A DNA stretch of 64,000 bases, taken from NCBI RefSeq assembly GCF_030116705.1, contig NZ_JAOTIK010000001.1, positions 372,001-436,000 on the forward strand. The letters are read 5' to 3'. The stretch is from Streptomyces sp. ML-6. Its GTDB lineage: Bacteria > Actinomycetota > Actinomycetes > Streptomycetales > Streptomycetaceae. The position numbers and the translations under genes were made by a program. The notes below the pieces were generated by a model. The model was given only the letters and a program-made list of their open reading frames with translations, was not told where the DNA came from and did no database searches. Positions 1 to 7,077 of the stretch are shown here, piece after piece. The first letter of the stretch is position 1; each line of letters begins with the position of its first letter.

Positions 1-1352
1 ACCGCCTTGACCTCCTCGCCCCGGTCGGGGTGCGGGATGCCGAAGACGGCGGCGTCGGCGACGGCGGGGTGGCCGAGGAGGACGCCCTCGATCTCGGCGG
101 GGTAGATGTTGACCCCGCCGGAGATGATCATGTCGATCTTGCGGTCGCGGAGGAAGAGGTAGCCGTCCTCGTCGAGGACGCCGAGGTCGCCGACGGTGAA
201 GAAGTCGCCGACCCGGTTCTTCCGCGTCTTGCCCTCGTCCTTGTGGTAGCTGAAGCCGCCGGTGTTCATCTTCATGTAGACGGTGCCGAGCTCGCCCGGC
301 GGCAGCCGGTTGCCGTCGTCGTCGAGGACGGCGAGTTCGCTGATCGGCCAGGCCCTGCCGACGGTGCCCGGTTTCTTCAGCCAGTCCTCGGCGGTGGCGA
401 AGGCTCCGCCGCCCTCGCTGGCCGCGTAGTACTCCTCGACGCACCGCCCCCACCAGTCGATCATGGCCCGTTTGACGTGGCCGGGGCAGGGCGCGGCGCC
501 GTGGACGGCGTGGCGCATGGAGGTGACGTCGTAGCGGCGCCGGACCTCGTCGGGGAGGGCGAGGAGGCGGTGGAACTGAGTGGGGACCATGTGGGTGTGG
601 GTGCAGCGGTGGGTGTCGATGAGGCGCAGCATCTCCTCGGGGGTCCACCGGTCCATCAAGACCAGCGGGTGGCCGATGTGCAGGGAGGCACCCGCGAACT
701 GGAGGACGGCCGTGTGGTAGAGCGGCGAGCAGACCAGGTGCGTGTTGCCGTCGAACGGCCGGATGCCGAAGATGCCGAGGAATCCTCCGAGGTGGCTCTC
801 CTCGGGGAGCCTGCCGGACAGCGGGCGGCGGATGCCGCGCGGGCGGCCGGTGGTGCCGGAGGTGTAGTTCATGACCCAGCCGAGGGTGCGTTCCTCCGGC
901 GGCGTCCCGGGGCGGCCTTCGAGCAGGTCGGAGCAGGGGCGGAAGCCCTCGATGGTGCCGACGGCGTAGCGGTGGGTGGCGGGCGGGCCGGCCTCGGCGG
1001 CGGCCGCGGTCACGGCCGGGGCGAACCGTTCGTGGGCGATGAGCACCTTGGCGCCGGAGTCGGAGAGGATCCAGGCGATCTCGGGGCCGACGAAGTGGTG
1101 GTTGACGGGGACGAGGTAGAACCCGGCCTGCACGGCGGCGAGGTAGGCGATGAAGAACTCGGCGCCGTTGGGCAGGACGACCGCGAAGGCGTCGCCGCGC
1201 TCCAGTCCGGCCGCGCGCAGTCCGTGGACCATGCGGTTGGCCTCGGTGTGCAGCCGGCCGGCCGTCCAGTTCTCGCCGTCGGGGGCGATCAGGACCGTGC
1301 GGTCGGGGTCGGCGGTGGCCTGGGCCCAGAAGCCGTTGGGCGGCGGGGTCAT
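1..1352 (-). CDS. Acyl-CoA synthetase, AMP-binding family (C-terminus beyond window)
   Basis: Reads leftwards from an ATG at 1352 and is cut by the window edge after about 450 residues. It should activate a fatty, steroid-derived or other carboxylic acid to its CoA thioester through an acyl-adenylate. The adenylation signature YTSGTTGRPRG is at residues 163-173. The later segment GDLGVLDEDGYLFLRDRKIDMI is the usual hinge and ADP-loop region of ANL enzymes. The start overlaps the stop of the upstream nitronate-monooxygenase-type gene by four bases (ATGA), so the two are translationally coupled. The pairing suggests CoA-ester catabolism, but the substrate cannot be told from sequence. Confidence 0.9.
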   Translation of the reverse strand, partial: MTPPPNGFWAQATADPDRTVLIAPDGENWTAGRLHTEANRMVHGLRAAGLERGDAFAVVLPNGAEFFIAYLAAVQAGFYLVPVNHHFVGPEIAWILSDSGAKVLIAHERFAPAVTAAAAEAGPPATHRYAVGTIEGFRPCSDLLEGRPGTPPEERTLGWVMNYTSGTTGRPRGIRRPLSGRLPEESHLGGFLGIFGIRPFDGNTHLVCSPLYHTAVLQFAGASLHIGHPLVLMDRWTPEEMLRLIDTHRCTHTHMVPTQFHRLLALPDEVRRRYDVTSMRHAVHGAAPCPGHVKRAMIDWWGRCVEEYYAASEGGGAFATAEDWLKKPGTVGRAWPISELAVLDDDGNRLPPGELGTVYMKMNTGGFSYHKDEGKTRKNRVGDFFTVGDLGVLDEDGYLFLRDRKIDMIISGGVNIYPAEIEGVLLGHPAVADAAVFGIPHPDRGEEVKA

Positions 1353-2458
1353 GAGGTGCTCCGTCCGGCGATGCGGTTGATCCGGTCCACGGCGCGTTCG
1401 AAACCGCGGGTCAGGTCGTCGAAGACGGCCCGCACGCTGCGTTCGCTGTTCATCCGGCCGACGATCTGTCCGACGGGGGTGCCGAGCAGGGCGCCGGTCT
1501 CGTACTTCTGGATGCGGGAGACGGCCTCGGCGACCAGCAGCCCCTGGAGCGGCATGGGGAGCGGGTCGGGGCCGGCCGGGTCGTCCCAGGCGTCGGTCCA
1601 CCCGGTACGGAGCTGGCGGGCGGGTTTGCCGGTGAGGGCGCGGGAGCGGACGGTGTCGCCGGAGCCGGCGGCGAGGAGTTTGCGGGTCAGCGCGCGGGAG
1701 TGGAGGTCGGCCTCCTCGGTGGTCAGCCAGAGGGAGCCGAGCCAGACGCCCTGGGCGCCGAGGGCGAGCCCGGCGGCGATCTGCTCGCCGCTGCCGATGC
1801 CGCCGGCGGCGAGCACGGGCAGCGGTCCGACGGCGTCGACCACGTCGGGCACCAGGACCATGGAGGCGATCTCGCCGGTGTGGCCGCCCGCCTCGTACCC
1901 CTGGGCGACGACGATGTCGATGCCCGCGGCGGCGTGGCGGCGGGCGTGCTCGGCGCTTCCGGCGAGGGCGGCGACGAGCACGCCTTGGTCGTGGGCGCGC
2001 CGGACGACGTCGGCGGGCGGGGAGCCGAGGGCGTTGGCGAGGAGCTTGATGGGGTGGTCGAAGGCGACGTCGAGCTGGTTGCGGGCGACCTCCTCCATCC
2101 AGCCGGTGATGCGCCAGCCGGACGCCTCGCCCTCGTCGAGTTCCGGGACGCCGTGCTCGGCCAGGGTGTCCCGGACGAACTTCCGGTGCCCGGCCGGGAT
2201 CATCGCCTCGACGTCGGTCTCGGTGACCCCTTCCACCTTCTTGGCGGGCATGACGACGTCGAGGCCGTACGGCTTGCCGTCGGTGTGCTCCTGCATCCAG
2301 TCGAGGTCGCGTGCGAGGTCGTCGGGGGCGGTGTAACGGACCGCGCCGAGCACGCCCAGTCCTCCGGCCCGGGTGATGGCCGCGGCCACGGCGGGGAACG
2401 GCGTGAAGCCGAAGATGGCGTGCTCGACTCCCAGTTTCCTGCTCAGCTCCGTCTCCAT
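1349..2458 (-). CDS. Nitronate monooxygenase / 2-nitropropane dioxygenase family flavoprotein
   Basis: 369 residues with the FMN TIM-barrel pattern of this family. An N-terminal strand leads to FTPFPAVAAAITRAGGLGVLG, the middle has YEAGGHTGEIAS, and GGIGSGEQIAAGLALGAQGV is the FMN-phosphate loop. Members oxidise alkyl nitronates or act on CoA-ester intermediates. Coupling to an acyl-CoA synthetase favours a role in acid degradation over nitronate detoxification, which is inference. It is the first gene of a leftward operon, and its upstream region holds an inverted repeat at 2502-2518. Confidence 0.88.
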   Translation of the reverse strand: METELSRKLGVEHAIFGFTPFPAVAAAITRAGGLGVLGAVRYTAPDDLARDLDWMQEHTDGKPYGLDVVMPAKKVEGVTETDVEAMIPAGHRKFVRDTLAEHGVPELDEGEASGWRITGWMEEVARNQLDVAFDHPIKLLANALGSPPADVVRRAHDQGVLVAALAGSAEHARRHAAAGIDIVVAQGYEAGGHTGEIASMVLVPDVVDAVGPLPVLAAGGIGSGEQIAAGLALGAQGVWLGSLWLTTEEADLHSRALTRKLLAAGSGDTVRSRALTGKPARQLRTGWTDAWDDPAGPDPLPMPLQGLLVAEAVSRIQKYETGALLGTPVGQIVGRMNSERSVRAVFDDLTRGFERAVDRINRIAGRSTS

Positions 2459-2501
2459 GGGGCGCAGGATGCCGCAGTCCGTCGGCCGAGGGAAGAGAGT
2501 T

Positions 2502-2518
2502 TCTGATGCAACGTCAGA
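2502..2518. promoter_or_regulatory. Inverted repeat TCTGA-N7-TCAGA upstream of the leftward operon
   Basis: Perfect 5-bp arms around a 7-bp spacer, 44-60 bp upstream of the nitronate-monooxygenase start. Size and place suit a TetR- or MarR-type operator, but no cognate regulator is in the window. Confidence 0.35.
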
Positions 2519-2578
2519 TTCTTTGTGGCGCAGGGGACCTCCGTGGCGGCCGGGGCGGCAGTACTCTCTGCGTCGGCA

Positions 2579-2618
2579 GGAAGTTTCACTTCCGGAAGAG
2601 AGTTCGAAAGTTACTTTC
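2579..2618 (+). promoter_or_regulatory. Two tandem GAAAGT-type palindromes before the serine hydrolase
   Basis: GGAAGTTTCACTTCC (2579-2593) and GAAAGTTACTTTC (2606-2618) are both perfect palindromes with nearly the same half-site. Their centres are 26 bp apart, in the leader 22-62 bp before the ATG at 2641. Two copies of one palindrome on roughly the same helix face are what a dimeric repressor would use. The regulator is unknown. Confidence 0.5.
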
Positions 2619-2640
2619 AGGCGGTAGGAAGGGGTTCCGG

Positions 2641-4491
2641 ATGACCGAGGACGTGGCCGGCCGGGGAATCAGCCGACGGAGGCTGGGCGGTGGGATGCTG
2701 GCCCTGGGCGGAGCGCTCGCCCTGGCGCCGATTCCGTTCGCGGAACGGGCGTCGGCCATGGAGTCGGGGGCGAAGGCGTCGGACATGAACACGGGAACCG
2801 GGACGAGCGGGGCACCGGGGAACGGCCGCCCCACCCTGCGGCGCGGAACGGCCGAACGCGCCGGGCTGTTGCGAGAACCCCTGGACCAACTGGTCGCCGA
2901 CGCGGAGAAGTTCCTCGACGCCTCCCCGCAGCATCCCTGGTACGCGGGGGCGGTGCTGCTCGCCGGCCGGGGCGGCACGGTGGCCCTGCACCGGCCCATC
3001 GGCAAGGCCGTGCGCTACTCGGCGTACGACGAGAAGACCGACACCGGCGTGGAGTTCCCGCCCGACCGGCAGATCCCCATGGCCGAGGACACCGTCTTCG
3101 ACCTGGCCTCGGTGTCCAAGCTGTTCACCTCGATCCTGGCGGTGCAGCAGATCGAGCGCGGGACGCTGGCGCTGGAGGCGAAGGTCGCCTCGTACCTCCC
3201 CGACTTCGCCGGTGGCGGCAAGCAGGACATCACGATCCGTCAACTGCTCACCCACACCTCCGGTTTCCGCTCCTGGATCCCGCTGTACAAGGAGCCGACC
3301 CAGGAAGGGAAGCTGCGGCTCCTGTGGGACGAGGTGCCCGCCAATCCGCCGGGCACGGTGTACCTCTACTCCGACCTCAACCTGATCTCGCTACAACTGG
3401 TCCTGGAGAAGATCACCGGCCGCACCCAGGACTCCCTGCTCCGCGAGCAGATCACCGCTCCGCTCGGGATGCACCGCACCCGGTACAACCCGCCGGCCTC
3501 CTGGAAGCCGAAGATCGCCGCGACCGAGGACGCCCGGCTCCCCTGGTCCGGGCTGGAGCGCGGGCTGGTCTGGGGCGAGGTGCACGACGAGAACGCGTAC
3601 AGTCTGGGCGGGGTGGCGGGGCACGCCGGGGTCTTCTCCTGCGCCTGGGACCTCGCGATCCTCGCCCGCACGCTGCTCAACGGCGGGGTGTACGGCCGGG
3701 CCCGCATCCTCTCCCCCGCCTCGGTCGAGCTGCTGTTCACCGACTTCAACACCGCGTTCCCCGGTGACGCGCACGGGCTCGGTTTCGAGCTCTACCAGCA
3801 CTGGTACATGGGTGCGATGGCCACGCCCCGCACGGCCGGCCACACCGGTTTCACCGGCACCAGCCTCGTCCTGGACCCGACGACCGACTCGTTCCTGATC
3901 GTCCTCGGCAACTCGGTGCATCCCGTGCGCAGTTGGCGTTCGGGCAGCGCGCCGCGCGTGGCCACCGCCAACCGGATGGCGCGCGCGGTGGCGGTCCGCC
4001 CGGTCCGGGGGCGCACGGCGTGGTTCTCGGGCCAGGCCGGTGCCACCGAGGCAACGCTCACCCTGCCCCCGTTGCGGCTCTCCTCGGGCAGGGCCCGGCT
4101 GGACTCGGCGCTGTGGTGGGACACCGAGCCCGGGTCGGACTTCGTCTTCCTGGAGGCGTCGGCGGACGCCGGGGCGACCTGGCAGCCGGTGCCGTTCGCC
4201 ACCGTGCCGATGGCGCAGCGGCCCCGCCCGGAACCGGAGGCCCACCCCACCGGCTCCGTCTCCGGCTGGTCCGGCCGGGTGTGGCACCGCCTGGAGGCGG
4301 ACCTCGCCCCGTGGCGCGGCAAGGAGGTCCGCCTGCGCTGGCGGTACGCGACGGATCAGCTGTACGTCGGCCGCGGGGCGTACGTGGACGCCGTCCGCGT
4401 CGAGGACGGCGTCCGGACGGTCTTCGACGACAGCCGCCCGGGCGACGCGGCCCGGGTGGAGGCGCGGGGCTGGACGGCGTCGGCCGACTGA
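2641..4491 (+). CDS. Tat-exported serine hydrolase, beta-lactamase class C / DD-peptidase-like
   Basis: 616 residues from an ATG behind an AGGAAGGGG ribosome site; an upstream in-frame start lacks one. A twin-arginine signal (SRRRLGG, residues 11-17) precedes a hydrophobic stretch. Penicillin-recognising motifs are present: SVSK at 157-160 (catalytic Ser and Lys), YSD at 243-245, and HTG at 401-403. The enzyme should form an acyl-serine intermediate on a peptide, ester or lactam outside the membrane. After about residue 445 there is an extra beta-rich domain resembling a binding module, so the protein is longer than a plain 400-residue class C enzyme. Two tandem palindromes sit in its leader. 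Confidence 0.88.
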   Translation: MTEDVAGRGISRRRLGGGMLALGGALALAPIPFAERASAMESGAKASDMNTGTGTSGAPGNGRPTLRRGTAERAGLLREPLDQLVADAEKFLDASPQHPWYAGAVLLAGRGGTVALHRPIGKAVRYSAYDEKTDTGVEFPPDRQIPMAEDTVFDLASVSKLFTSILAVQQIERGTLALEAKVASYLPDFAGGGKQDITIRQLLTHTSGFRSWIPLYKEPTQEGKLRLLWDEVPANPPGTVYLYSDLNLISLQLVLEKITGRTQDSLLREQITAPLGMHRTRYNPPASWKPKIAATEDARLPWSGLERGLVWGEVHDENAYSLGGVAGHAGVFSCAWDLAILARTLLNGGVYGRARILSPASVELLFTDFNTAFPGDAHGLGFELYQHWYMGAMATPRTAGHTGFTGTSLVLDPTTDSFLIVLGNSVHPVRSWRSGSAPRVATANRMARAVAVRPVRGRTAWFSGQAGATEATLTLPPLRLSSGRARLDSALWWDTEPGSDFVFLEASADAGATWQPVPFATVPMAQRPRPEPEAHPTGSVSGWSGRVWHRLEADLAPWRGKEVRLRWRYATDQLYVGRGAYVDAVRVEDGVRTVFDDSRPGDAARVEARGWTASAD

Positions 4492-4607
4492 CCCGGTGCG
4501 GGAGGGCCACCGGTGCCGTCCGGCCCGGCGCCCCTCCCGCACCCGCGCCGGACCTGCCGGGCGGGGGAAGGGCCGCCTCCTCCCCCGGCCCGGCGGACAG
4601 GGCGGCC

Positions 4608-4631
4608 GGCATCGGCATCGGCATCGGCATC
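4608..4631. repeat. (GGCATC)4 hexamer repeat
   Basis: Four perfect tandem copies immediately ahead of the following gene. The last copy runs into a hairpin that includes that gene's start codon. Confidence 0.8.
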
Positions 4632-4647
4632 GGAGAATGCTCCGATG
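4628..4647 (+). promoter_or_regulatory. Hairpin enclosing ribosome site and start codon
   Basis: CATCGGAG (4628-4635) pairs perfectly with CTCCGATG (4640-4647) across the loop AATG. The left arm contains the only Shine-Dalgarno-like GGAG and the right arm ends in the ATG of the phosphotransferase gene. Folded, the mRNA would hide both. Confidence 0.55.
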
Positions 4648-5520
4648 ACCTCATCACCGCAGAACTGGACGCGTGCCGAACGCCTCGATCCCGACCGGCT
4701 GGTGGCCGCCGTGCACGCCCGGACGGGAGTACGGCTGGTGGTCGAGGGCCCCTGTCCGGGAGGCCAGGTGGGCGCCGCGTACGTCCGCTGGCCCGACGGC
4801 CACCGGTCCGTGCTGAAGTGGCGGCCGGGCACCCGGCTCGACGCGCTGCGGGCGGGCCCCCTGACGGTGTGCGAGGTGCTGCGCGACCGGGGGTACCCCT
4901 GCCCGGCGACGGAACTGGCGCTCCAGGTGGACGACGCGGTGGTACTGGTCCAGCAGCTCCTGCCGGGCACGCCGCCTGACCTGCTGGACCACCGCGGCCT
5001 GGACCGGGCCCTGGCCCTCAACGAGGCGCAGTCGGGGCTGCTCGCCGGGCACCGGAACGTCCCGCCGGTGAACCTGTACCTGCTCGACGACGGCCCCGGC
5101 TACTGCCTGCACGAACCGCTGCGCCGGCACGGCCGTCGCGGCGCCGCCCTGGAACGGCGGATCAGGTCGGTGGGCGCGGCGCACCCTCCCCTCCTGGCGG
5201 GGGACGACGTGGTGCACCAGGACTTCCACCACGGCAATCTGCTCGCCGTGGACGGTGCCGTCACCGGAGTCATCGACTGGGACGGCGCCGGCCGGGGCGA
5301 TCGCCGCTTCGACCTGATCACCCTGCGCTTCGGACTGCACGCGAGGAAACAGCAGCCCGGAGTCGTCCGACGCCTCGACGCCGTTCTGGACGCCCTGCCC
5401 GAGGACGTCCTGCGCCCCTGCTGGGCCCATATGAGCCTGCGCATGGCCGACTGGGCCGTCCGGCACTTCGCCCCGGACGAGGTGGAGCACTGGCTGGATC
5501 TGGCCGAACGGCGCCTGTGA
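4645..5520 (+). CDS. Aminoglycoside phosphotransferase-family kinase
   Basis: 291 residues if started at ATG 4645. The frame is open further upstream, but only through repetitive, non-protein-like sequence. The catalytic loop HQDFHHGN is at 191-198 (base D193, metal-binding N198), and IDWD at 210-213 supplies the second metal-binding Asp. These are the hallmarks of the APH/choline-kinase fold, which transfers ATP phosphate to a small-molecule hydroxyl. The substrate is unknown, and membership does not establish antibiotic resistance. The start codon lies inside a hairpin (4628-4647). The following MFS exporter is separate but on the same strand. Confidence 0.85.
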   Translation: MTSSPQNWTRAERLDPDRLVAAVHARTGVRLVVEGPCPGGQVGAAYVRWPDGHRSVLKWRPGTRLDALRAGPLTVCEVLRDRGYPCPATELALQVDDAVVLVQQLLPGTPPDLLDHRGLDRALALNEAQSGLLAGHRNVPPVNLYLLDDGPGYCLHEPLRRHGRRGAALERRIRSVGAAHPPLLAGDDVVHQDFHHGNLLAVDGAVTGVIDWDGAGRGDRRFDLITLRFGLHARKQQPGVVRRLDAVLDALPEDVLRPCWAHMSLRMADWAVRHFAPDEVEHWLDLAERRL

Positions 5521-5611
5521 GGGATCCGCACCGCCCGGACCGGGGGTAGGGTCCCGGACGACCTGACGGGCACGCCCGTCGCGGAAGGAACACACCGGTC
5601 ACGGAAGGACC

Positions 5612-6832
5612 ATGAAGGCCATCGCCGAAGCGCCCGCGCCCCCTCCGACACCCTTGCGGGTTCCGGCCTTCCGCCGGTTCGTACTCGCCAATCTCGTCTC
5701 GGCGACCGGCTCCGCGATGGCACCGGTCGCGCTCGCCTACGCGGTGATCGGACAGGGCGGCGGGACCGGCTCGCTCGGTGTCGTGCTGGCGACGAACGCG
5801 GTGCCGACGATCGTCCTCACCGTCGCGGGCGGCGTCCTCGCCGACCGGCTGTCGCGCAGCCGGATCCTGTTCCTGGGCAATCTCCTGGCCGCGGTCGCGC
5901 AGGGGGTGCTCGCGGCGCTCGTGGCCACCGGGCACGCGACGACCGCTTCGATCGCCGTGTGCGGCTTCGCCTCCGGAATCGCCACGGCCTTCACCGCCCC
6001 GGCCGCGACGGGCGTCGTGGCGCAGCTCGTCGCGGCGGAACACCTGCAGCGGGCCAACGCGCTGCTCCGGCTGCCGAGCAACGCCGTCAAGGTGCTCGGG
6101 CCCGTCGTCGGCGGAGTGGTCGTGGCGGTCGGCGGGCCGGCGTGGGCGCTGTCGTGGGACGCGCTCAGTTTCCTGGTCGCGGCGCTGCTGCTGCTCGGCC
6201 TGCGGCTGAGCGCACCGGTCACGACGAGCGGGGTCCTGGCCGATCTGCGCGTCGGCTGGTCCGGCTTCCGGCGCCGCACCTGGCTGTGGACGTACACCGC
6301 GGCCGGAACGGTGGTGGTCGCCGCGTGGCTGGCCGGTTTCCAGCTGCTCGGTCCCGTGGTCGCGGCCGAGCACTATGCGGGGGCCCGGTCCTGGGGGCTC
6401 GTGCAGGGCGCGTTCGCGTTCGGGCTGCTGGCGGGAACGGCGGTGTGTCTGCGGTGGAAGCCGTACCGGCTGCTGGCCGCGGCCGTCGTCACCGGCGCCG
6501 CACTCTGCCTGCCACCGGCGGCACTGGGCCTCGGCCTGTCCCTGCCCTGGGTGCTGCTCGCCGCCGTGCTCGCGGGCATCGGGGTGGACGTCGCCGTGGT
6601 GGCCTGGACCACCGCGCTCCAACAGCACGTGCCGCAGGAGGAGCTGGGCCGGATGAGCTCGTTCAACGGGGTCGGGGAGCGGATCGCCATCCCCCTCGGC
6701 TACCTCGTCACCGCCCTCGCCGCGCACGCCTGGGCCGACCGGACCGTGCTCCTGGTCTGTGCCGGTGCCATCGTGGTGGCCACTCTCCTCAACCTCTGCG
6801 TGCGGGACGTGTACCGCGTCAACCGCGTCTGA
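5612..6832 (+). CDS. MFS transporter (EntS/MFS_3-like exporter)
   Basis: 406 residues in about twelve hydrophobic segments, with a short cytoplasmic N-terminus rich in proline. The start at 5612 follows GGAAGG by seven bases. A loop between helices 2 and 3 has the GGVLADRLSRSR pattern of the MFS A-motif. Sequence character (FVLANLVSATGSAMAPVALAYAV) resembles the MFS_3 group that contains siderophore and drug exporters. The substrate is not predictable. It lies 91 bp after the APH-like gene and may be co-expressed with it. Confidence 0.87.
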   Translation: MKAIAEAPAPPPTPLRVPAFRRFVLANLVSATGSAMAPVALAYAVIGQGGGTGSLGVVLATNAVPTIVLTVAGGVLADRLSRSRILFLGNLLAAVAQGVLAALVATGHATTASIAVCGFASGIATAFTAPAATGVVAQLVAAEHLQRANALLRLPSNAVKVLGPVVGGVVVAVGGPAWALSWDALSFLVAALLLLGLRLSAPVTTSGVLADLRVGWSGFRRRTWLWTYTAAGTVVVAAWLAGFQLLGPVVAAEHYAGARSWGLVQGAFAFGLLAGTAVCLRWKPYRLLAAAVVTGAALCLPPAALGLGLSLPWVLLAAVLAGIGVDVAVVAWTTALQQHVPQEELGRMSSFNGVGERIAIPLGYLVTALAAHAWADRTVLLVCAGAIVVATLLNLCVRDVYRVNRV

Positions 6833-6858
6833 CCCCCCGACCGGGCGGGGCTTCCCAA

Positions 6859-7017
6859 GGACGCCTGGGTCCGGCTGCACTCCGGGCACAGTCCCCGGTA
6901 CGTGACCTCGGCCTCCGACACGGTGAAGCCGAACCGTTCGTCGTCCGGCCGCCCCGCCGGTGGGCCGCCTCTCGGGCGCACGTCGCGGATCGTGCCGCAG
7001 CCCGAGCGCACCGGGTG
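6859..7017 (-). pseudogene. Remnant of a Fur-family metalloregulator (C-terminal part)
   Basis: The minus-strand frame reads CGTIRDV, then a scrambled stretch, then RFGFTVSEAEVTYRGLCPEC. This matches the dimerisation and metal-binding end of actinobacterial Fur/CatR proteins, including the CxxC of GLCPEC. The N-terminal winged helix is absent, and the segment normally holding the second cysteine motif is corrupted. It lies just beyond the 3' end of the deiminase gene. No intact start is present, so it is a decayed fragment. Confidence 0.65.
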
Positions 7018-7046
7018 CCGGGGCGGGGCGGCATGCCCGGCATACG

Positions 7047-7070
7047 GCACCCGCACCCGCACCCGCACCC
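7047..7070. repeat. (GCACCC)4 hexamer repeat
   Basis: Four perfect tandem copies between the Fur remnant and the deiminase stop. It may mark the breakpoint that removed the Fur gene's 5' part. Confidence 0.75.
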
Positions 7071-7077
7071 GGTCGTG

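Noticed and set aside
30..2336. A 768-codon open frame on the plus strand
   Set aside because: It is the GC-rich shadow of the acyl-CoA synthetase and nitronate-monooxygenase-type genes; its product has no family-like sequence.
4645..5520. Calling the APH-like gene an antibiotic-resistance determinant
   Set aside because: The family motifs show a small-molecule kinase only; substrate specificity cannot be read from the sequence.
7047..7070. (GCACCC)4 considered as a CRISPR or iteron cluster
   Set aside because: Far too short, with no spacers and no replication genes.
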